64,000 nt of DNA from Spirochaetaceae bacterium (GTDB lineage Bacteria > Spirochaetota > Spirochaetia > Treponematales > Rectinemataceae): the NCBI GenBank assembly GCA_025358255.1, contig JANYKC010000015.1, forward strand, positions 1 through 64,000, written 5' to 3'. The position numbers and the translations under genes are program-made. How positions within the stretch are numbered: position 1 is the first letter of the stretch; every line of letters starts with the position of its first letter. Under the pieces are notes generated by a model. That model was given only the letters and a program-made list of their open reading frames with translations, had not been told where the DNA came from and did not search any database. This document shows positions 57,808 through 64,000 of this stretch, piece after piece.

Positions 57808-57811
<4 letters not shown>
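57089..57811 (-). CDS. PhoB/OmpR-family response regulator
   Basis: A 240-residue regulator. Receiver at 10-125 ([18 protein letters not shown], phospho-Asp in [32 protein letters not shown]). Winged-helix at about 140-238 ([45 protein letters not shown]). It pairs with the PhoR-like kinase gene it overlaps. OmpR-family proteins bind direct repeats, matching the TTAACG array at the head of this operon. Its ATG overlaps the ABC ATPase stop (ATGA). Confidence 0.92.
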
Positions 57812-58926
<1,115 letters not shown>

Positions 58927-58927
58927 A

Positions 58928-60721
58928 TTATCCTCCGATTCCCTTGTCGATCGAGGCTCCGGTCACCTTGTTGATGACCGTGTTGAAGGAGAGCACGACG
59001 ACGATGATGATGAGGTTGATCGCGTTGGCATACTGGTTCCAGCCCTTCTCGTTGTACTGGAAGAGCATGGTCGTGAGGACACGGTTGGCCGGGGAGATGA
59101 GGAGGACGAAGAGCGAGAGCTCGCGCATGCAGGAGATGAAGGGCAGGAGGTAGCCGGAGAGGAAACTCGCCTTCTGGATCGGGAAGATGATCCGCGTTAT
59201 GCGCTTCCGCCAGGGGATGCCCAGGATCACGCCGGCCTCCTCGATCTCGCCGGAGAGCTGGAGCATGGCGTTCACGCCCGCGCGGGAGGCGAAGGGAAGG
59301 TACTTGACCGCCCCGACGAGGACCAGGAGGGCGAAGGTCCCGTAGATGGACGGGAGGCCGAGGAAGGGCCTGGCGAACATCGAGAGGTAGATGGCGCCGA
59401 AGGCCATGGCCGGCATCAGGTAGGGGAAGAAGGCCAGGTTGTTGACGAGGGCGGCGAGGCGGGTGCCCCTCGCCTTCGAGATGGCGTAGCCGGCGAGCCC
59501 CCCGACGGTCCCCGCCATGAGCGCCACCACGACCGAGAGCTTGATGCTGTTCCAGAGCCCGAGCCACACGTACTTGTTGATCAGGATCCCTGGCTCGCCG
59601 CCCCCGATGTCCACGCGCCCGGGGCCGATCCAGAACTGGGTGGTCAGGTTGGAGAACGAGTAGTTGCCGGGGGCCATGATGAAGGACTCGACCGCGAAGG
59701 TGACGAGGGGGAGGATGGCGATGGCCGCGAGGAAGACGACCACGAGGAGGGAGACGGGGGTGCGCAACGCCTTGAGCTTGACGAGGGAGATGTTCGAGCC
59801 CTTCCCCGTGATCGTGGTGTAGGACTTCCGCTTGCCGATGAACCACTGGTTCACGGCCAGTATCCCCGTGCCGATCACGATCATCACCAGGGCCAGGATA
59901 TAGCCGTAGCCGGGATTGAGCCCGTTGAGCGTGCGGTAGAGCTGGGTCGTCAGGACATTGAAGCGGACCGGGGTCCCGAGGAAGGCCGGAACGGCGAAGG
60001 CGCTCATGCAGCTCGAGAAGGTGAGGAGGAAGGTCGACAGGACGGCAGGCATGACGATCGGAAGCGTTATGCGGCGCAGGATCTTGAAGCGGCTGGCCTT
60101 GAGTATGGTCGCCGCCTCCTCGAGGTTGGCGTCCATGTTGCGCAGGATGCCCCCGATGAGGATGTAGGCGAAGGGCGCGTAATGGAGGCCCTGGACGACG
60201 ATGATGGGGAAGGCGCCGTAGGCGAACCAGTTGGCCGTCTCGATGCCTGTCAGCGCGGTGAAGAGGCCCGGCGCGCCTCCGATGAGGCGGTTCCGGAAGA
60301 AGTTGAGCCAGGCCATGGCCAGGGTCCAGGACGGCATGATGTAGGGGAAGATGAAGACGACGGAGATGAAGGATTTCCAGCGGAGGTCGCTGCGCGTGAC
60401 GAGCCAGGCGATGCTGCCCCCGAGGAGGATGGCGATGGCGCAGCTTCCGAGGGAAGTCTTCACGGTGTTCCACAAGGGCTTGTAGAGCATGTTGGCGCTC
60501 GTGAGCCCGCTCGCGAAGACCTTCCTCCAGTGGAAGAAGGTCAATTCGCCGACCTTCGCGCCCTTGACCGTCATCACCTCGGAGGGATGGACGACAAAGC
60601 TGTCCCGCACCAGGGAGAGGAGGGGAAAGAGGGTCAGGAAGGAAAGTGCGACCGCCAGGATGACGAGGATCACGTTGTGCGGCTTCCTGAAGAAGGACCT
60701 GGCTTGGTTGGCAATGGTCAT
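58928..60721 (-). CDS. ABC transporter permease, fused two-domain
   Basis: A 597-residue inner-membrane protein with about 12 hydrophobic segments and two BPD_transp_1 domains. The EAA loops are visible as [22 protein letters not shown] in the first half and [22 protein letters not shown] in the second, each contacting the ATPase. Such fused permeases are typical of Fe3+ (FbpB/SfuB) and aminoethylphosphonate importers. It lies 1 nt from the ATPase gene and 120 nt after the binding-protein gene. Confidence 0.92.
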   Translation of the reverse strand: MTIANQARSFFRKPHNVILVILAVALSFLTLFPLLSLVRDSFVVHPSEVMTVKGAKVGELTFFHWRKVFASGLTSANMLYKPLWNTVKTSLGSCAIAILLGGSIAWLVTRSDLRWKSFISVVFIFPYIMPSWTLAMAWLNFFRNRLIGGAPGLFTALTGIETANWFAYGAFPIIVVQGLHYAPFAYILIGGILRNMDANLEEAATILKASRFKILRRITLPIVMPAVLSTFLLTFSSCMSAFAVPAFLGTPVRFNVLTTQLYRTLNGLNPGYGYILALVMIVIGTGILAVNQWFIGKRKSYTTITGKGSNISLVKLKALRTPVSLLVVVFLAAIAILPLVTFAVESFIMAPGNYSFSNLTTQFWIGPGRVDIGGGEPGILINKYVWLGLWNSIKLSVVVALMAGTVGGLAGYAISKARGTRLAALVNNLAFFPYLMPAMAFGAIYLSMFARPFLGLPSIYGTFALLVLVGAVKYLPFASRAGVNAMLQLSGEIEEAGVILGIPWRKRITRIIFPIQKASFLSGYLLPFISCMRELSLFVLLISPANRVLTTMLFQYNEKGWNQYANAINLIIIVVVLSFNTVINKVTGASIDKGIGG

Positions 60722-60841
60722 CGGGGGAATCCTTCGAGAGGGACTTTCAAGCGGAGCGGATCGAAGGCGACCTTCCCGCGGACGGAGCCGCGGCCTCGCC
60801 GTCGGCTTTGCCGTCGGCCCTGTGCGCGGGAAGGCATCTGC

Positions 60842-61936
60842 TCACTGGAGGTTGTTGATGAACTCTTCCACGTCCGAGCGGTTCTCGAAGATGTACTTGG
60901 GATTCTCGGGGACCAGGCGAGGTGCCCAGAAGCTGACCGGGAAGTCGTCGGCATTGACGCCGATCGAGGGATTGGTCGAATAGGCGCCGACATCCTTTGC
61001 CCAGGGCGCGAAACCTTCCTTCGTGAGGAGGAACTCGATGAAGAGCTTGGCGGCGTTCACGTTCTTGGCGTTCTTGGTGAGCTGGAGGAAGGCGGGGTAT
61101 ATGAAGCCGGTGAAGGGGGCGACTTCGGTCATGGGCTTCAGGGTCAGGTTCTTGGTGGCGTCGAAGCGCTTCTTCGAAAAGACGAAGAGGCCCATCGTCG
61201 TGGCTGGCTGGCCCTTGATCCCGATGTTCTCGGAGATCGTGGTATCGCTGTTGCCGAGGACCAGGCCGTTCTGGAAGAAACCCTTGATCCACTCGTAGCC
61301 GGCGTTCTTGGTCGTGAGCTTGAGCTTCTTGCCGTAGAGGTCGCTATAGGCCTTGTCGAGCTTGGCGCTCCACTCGGGGGAGGTGAGCATGGTGAGGAAG
61401 TTGGCGTTGACGCCTTCCATCTTCGGGTCCTTGAACTGGACCTTGCCCTTCCACTTGGCCTCGGTGAGCTCCCAGACGTTCTTGATCACCGGGTCTTGGG
61501 TCTTCTCGTCGTTGAAAATGAAGACCTTGTTGATGAGCTGGAAGGTGAGGGGATTCTGGTAGGCGGCCGGGATGACATTCTTCATCGTTTCGGGGACATA
61601 GTTCACGAGGTAGCCCGGCCCGATGAGCTGGCCGAAGACACGGCCGGAATCCTGGCAGATCACGAAATCCGCGCCTTGGATGCCGCCGCCGACTTCCTTG
61701 GTGACCTTCTCGATGAGCTCCCCGTCCTTGAGGTTGGAGGCCGTGACCTTGATGCCGTAGGTTTTCTCGAACTCGGTGGCGGCGTTGGCGATGCGGGAGG
61801 TGATCGAGTAGACGACGACCTTTCCCTCGGCCTTGGCGGCCGCAACGAGCTCGTCGTGCGTCATCGTCTTGGTCTGGGCGCCAAGAGCCATGGCGGCGGC
61901 TGCGATGAGAAGTGCGGAAAGTATCACTCTCTTCAT
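60842..61936 (-). CDS. ABC transporter solute-binding protein (FbpA-like)
   Basis: A 364-residue exported binding protein. Residues 1-21 are a signal peptide ending ALGAQ. LVAAAKAEGKVVVYSITSRI and FEKTYGIKVTASNLKDGEL are typical of the FbpA/AfuA/PhnS group; WELTEAKWKGKVQFKDP and PFTGFIYPAFLQLTKNAKN follow. A tyrosine pair for ferric iron (YxxYxx near the C-terminus) is not obvious, which slightly favours a phosphonate or organophosphate ligand. It is the first gene of the operon. Confidence 0.9.
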   Translation of the reverse strand: MKRVILSALLIAAAAMALGAQTKTMTHDELVAAAKAEGKVVVYSITSRIANAATEFEKTYGIKVTASNLKDGELIEKVTKEVGGGIQGADFVICQDSGRVFGQLIGPGYLVNYVPETMKNVIPAAYQNPLTFQLINKVFIFNDEKTQDPVIKNVWELTEAKWKGKVQFKDPKMEGVNANFLTMLTSPEWSAKLDKAYSDLYGKKLKLTTKNAGYEWIKGFFQNGLVLGNSDTTISENIGIKGQPATTMGLFVFSKKRFDATKNLTLKPMTEVAPFTGFIYPAFLQLTKNAKNVNAAKLFIEFLLTKEGFAPWAKDVGAYSTNPSIGVNADDFPVSFWAPRLVPENPKYIFENRSDVEEFINNLQ

Positions 61937-61950
61937 GAATTCCCCCTGTA

Positions 61951-61989
61951 TCGAAACGTCACGTTAACATTACGTTAACGTTTCGTTAA
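61951..61989 (-). promoter_or_regulatory. Pho-box-like direct repeats before the ABC operon
   Basis: On the minus strand TTAACG occurs three times with exact 5-nt spacers (plus-strand 61984-61989, 61973-61978, 61962-61967), and a fourth degenerate TTTCGA follows at 61951-61956. The 11-bp period matches OmpR-family boxes such as the TTAACA repeats of Bacillus PhoP. A -10-like GATACA (61952-61947) overlaps the last unit, 10 nt before the ATG, so the repeats replace the -35 region as in activator-dependent pho promoters. Confidence 0.7.
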
Positions 61990-62056
61990 GATTAGGGGCG
62001 TTTCCCCATTCCGTCAAGCACAAATGGAGTGCTACCGAGATTGTTGGCGCCTGATG

Positions 62057-64000
62057 CTAGGGAGAATTGAGCTTGCGGATAAGGCGCATGTAGTAGTTGC
62101 AGGCCTCGTCGTCAGGAAGGCGGGTGGAGACTTCCTTCAAAAGCCCCAAGGCCCGGACATAGTCCTGGACATAGAATGAGCCGAGGGCCGCCTCGAATGG
62201 CACGCGGATCTCGTCCTTGCGCGCGCGGAGCTCCTCGGGATCGCCGTCGTAGAGCTCGAAGACCGGAACCTGCTCCCGCTTGCCCTTGACGCCGACCTTC
62301 CCGAGGAAACGGCTACGGTATTCCGAGCGGTCCGCGAGGCCCATGAGGATGCTTTCGCTTGCCACGACGCCTACGCCGAATTCCTTGGCGATGCCTTCCA
62401 TGCGGCTGGCCACATTGACCGCGTCCGCGATCACCGTCCCGTCCATGCGCTCGTTCTCCCCGATCGTGCCGAGCATGATGCCGCCGAAATGGATGCCGAT
62501 GCCGATGCGTATCGGCTCCTCGTCCTGGCCCTGGCGCTGCAGGTTGTACTCGTCGAGCCGCTGGTGCATGTCGATGGCGCAGCGCGCGGCGTCCTCGCGG
62601 CTTCCAGGGAAGAGGGCCATGATGCCGTCGCCCATGTACTTGTCCACGAAGCCATTGTTCGAGCGGATCGTCGGCCCCATCCGCGCGAGGTACTGGTTGA
62701 TGAAGCGGAAGGTCTCCTCGGGGGACAGGCGCTCCGAGAGGCTCGTGAAGGCGCGGATGTCCGCGAACATCACCGCCATGTCCTGTTTGGCGTTGTCGCC
62801 GAGGCCCACCTGCTCGACCGATGACTTGCCGAGCATGGCCAGGAACTCCTCGGGGACGAAGCGTTTCATCGCCCGGTTCGCGCGGACAAGCTCTGCGGAG
62901 AGGGACTCCGACATGCTGAAGGCCCCGGCGAGCTTGCGCGTGATCACGAGGGACATGGAAAAGACGAAGACGAGGAGACCGTACTGGGCGACGAAGGTGC
63001 TCTTGATCATCCCGTTCGCAACGAAGATGTCGAAGACCGCCGCGGCGAAAAAGAGGAGGAATCCGCCGAGGAAGAGGAGTGCCCCGCGCTCCCTTGCCAG
63101 TATCGCGATGACCAGCACGATGACGAGGTAGAGTCCGGCCACGACGGTAAAGGCCTGGAACCACTGCAGGGCCAGCGATACGGACAGGGTATCGCCGACG
63201 CAGATGAAAAGGCTGTAGGCGATGCTGATCGCGGCCACCAGCCAGGTGAGGGGCTTCCAGGCGCGCTTGGGGAAGAGCTTCGCGATGAACATTGTGGTCA
63301 GGAGGACGGAGAGCGAGAAAGTCAGGTAGCCGATCCGGAAAAGCCAGGGCCAGCTGAGGTTCGGGATGAGGTCCAGGAGGAAGTACTCGTCGTAGCAGAT
63401 GATGCGGAGGCCGAGGGCAAGGCAAAGCAGACCGAAGAGCAGCGGGGGCCGGTCCGCGGGCCTGAAGGCATGGAGGAAGAGGTAATACAGGCCCATGATG
63501 ATGAGGGCACCGACCGAGAAAAGCTCGTAGAGGCGGATCCGGTCGCGGATTCCCTGGACTACCGTGTACTCGCCGAGGGCCATGGCCGTGCGCAGGCCAC
63601 CCGAGCGATCGGCGAAATTGGAAAGATGGACGACGATGTCGGCGACCCCGTCCGCCGTTGGATGGAGGAGGATGAGCTGGGAATACCAGCCGGGCTCCTC
63701 CGAGGCCGCGTCCTTCCCCGGCTTGCCGAAGCTCATCACCTCCCTGCCGTTCACGAAGACCCGGGCGGCGGAGAGGAAGGAACCCATGCGAAGGCCCCAG
63801 TCCCTCTTGGGGTCCAAGCCCTTCACAAGGAGGCGGTAGGTCCCGTAGCCCGTCGGGGGGTAGCCCCGCCCGTACCCTGCCCATTCCCCCGGAAGCCGAC
63901 CGAAGGCCGGGGAAGGCACCTGCCCCGCGGCGAGGGAAGAGGGATCGACGAAGGACCGCCAGTGGAATTCCCATTCCCCTTCAAGGGAAGAGGCCTTTCC
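62057..64000 (-). CDS. 7TM adenylate/guanylate cyclase, partial
   Basis: The gene runs off the right edge; at least 647 residues are visible. The outer 7TMR-DISM-type sensor domain starts with LEGEWEFHWRSF near the edge; seven membrane segments lie between about plus-strand 62930 and 63510. The class III cyclase domain has FADIRAFTSLSERL (metal Asp), FVDKYMGDGIMALF (second Asp) and DAVNVASRMEG (transition-state residues), so it should be active. A C-terminal helical region of about 60 residues follows. It is a spirochaete-type receptor cyclase making cAMP or cGMP from an outside signal. Confidence 0.92.
   Translation of the reverse strand, partial: GKASSLEGEWEFHWRSFVDPSSLAAGQVPSPAFGRLPGEWAGYGRGYPPTGYGTYRLLVKGLDPKRDWGLRMGSFLSAARVFVNGREVMSFGKPGKDAASEEPGWYSQLILLHPTADGVADIVVHLSNFADRSGGLRTAMALGEYTVVQGIRDRIRLYELFSVGALIIMGLYYLFLHAFRPADRPPLLFGLLCLALGLRIICYDEYFLLDLIPNLSWPWLFRIGYLTFSLSVLLTTMFIAKLFPKRAWKPLTWLVAAISIAYSLFICVGDTLSVSLALQWFQAFTVVAGLYLVIVLVIAILARERGALLFLGGFLLFFAAAVFDIFVANGMIKSTFVAQYGLLVFVFSMSLVITRKLAGAFSMSESLSAELVRANRAMKRFVPEEFLAMLGKSSVEQVGLGDNAKQDMAVMFADIRAFTSLSERLSPEETFRFINQYLARMGPTIRSNNGFVDKYMGDGIMALFPGSREDAARCAIDMHQRLDEYNLQRQGQDEEPIRIGIGIHFGGIMLGTIGENERMDGTVIADAVNVASRMEGIAKEFGVGVVASESILMGLADRSEYRSRFLGKVGVKGKREQVPVFELYDGDPEELRARKDEIRVPFEAALGSFYVQDYVRALGLLKEVSTRLPDDEACNYYMRLIRKLNSP

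Overview
The window is GC-rich bacterial chromosome, and the gene content points to a spirochaete, probably a free-living or gut-associated member of the Treponema/Spirochaeta side. The pointers are a DUF2259-type secreted protein, an archaeal/eukaryal-type prolyl-tRNA synthetase, a large lipoprotein with FlgD-type Ig repeats and an OmpA end, a 7TM adenylate/guanylate cyclase, REC-PAS-HisKA_2 hybrid kinases and several TTG/GTG starts. The assignment is inference from families, not from rRNA. No rRNA, tRNA, CRISPR array, prophage or complete insertion sequence was found.

Layout. 0-9 kb: mixed housekeeping and accessory genes (DUF2259, a redoxin-CAP protein, a membrane-bound AraC regulator, PPK2, LysE exporter, EEP lipoprotein, CoA-binding protein, GNAT), interleaved with decayed genes. 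9-13 kb: remnants of a MEDS/receiver gene, a REC-4xPAS-HisKA_2 kinase and a broken DUF2442 gene. 13-20 kb: proS with a duplicated 3' tail, a lipoprotein, a CnrX/Spy-like, ECF sigma and anti-sigma operon, a secreted protein, and a split ThrE exporter with a frameshift. 20-30 kb: a foldback element, an M16 peptidase pair, a thioredoxin-like protein, MFS, gamma-glutamyltransferase, TauE/SafE and aldo-keto reductase. 30-34 kb: the 1265-residue Ig-repeat/OmpA lipoprotein.

34-53 kb is a galacturonate/pectin-breakdown locus. A leftward operon runs kdgK, kdgF-like cupin, kduI, kduD, uxaA, uxaC and a GH13 enzyme, with divergent eda. Beyond a putative immunity gene come a TRAP transporter (dctP, dctQ, dctM), a YesMN-type two-component pair translationally coupled to a second DctP, uxaB and an IclR regulator. 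GGAAC-N3-GTTCC-like palindromes precede dctP, uxaB, the kdgK/eda divergent promoter and, in degenerate form, iclR. They imply one IclR-type regulon covering uptake and the whole route from galacturonate and unsaturated uronate to pyruvate plus glyceraldehyde-3-phosphate.

53-64 kb: a REC-PAS protein without a kinase, a secreted protein, and a tightly overlapped leftward operon: Fe3+/phosphonate-type ABC transporter, PhoB-like and PhoR-like pair, rapZ. It is preceded by TTAACG direct repeats at 11-bp steps that look like a Pho box. A 7TM cyclase gene runs off the right edge.

Two themes recur. Several single genes have a good sigma-70-like promoter whose -10 box lies only about 6 nt before the ATG, suggesting leaderless mRNAs. 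The window also carries an unusual number of truncated or one-base-shifted genes, plus a family of GC-rich hairpins bounded by GCGGGT/ACCCGC.
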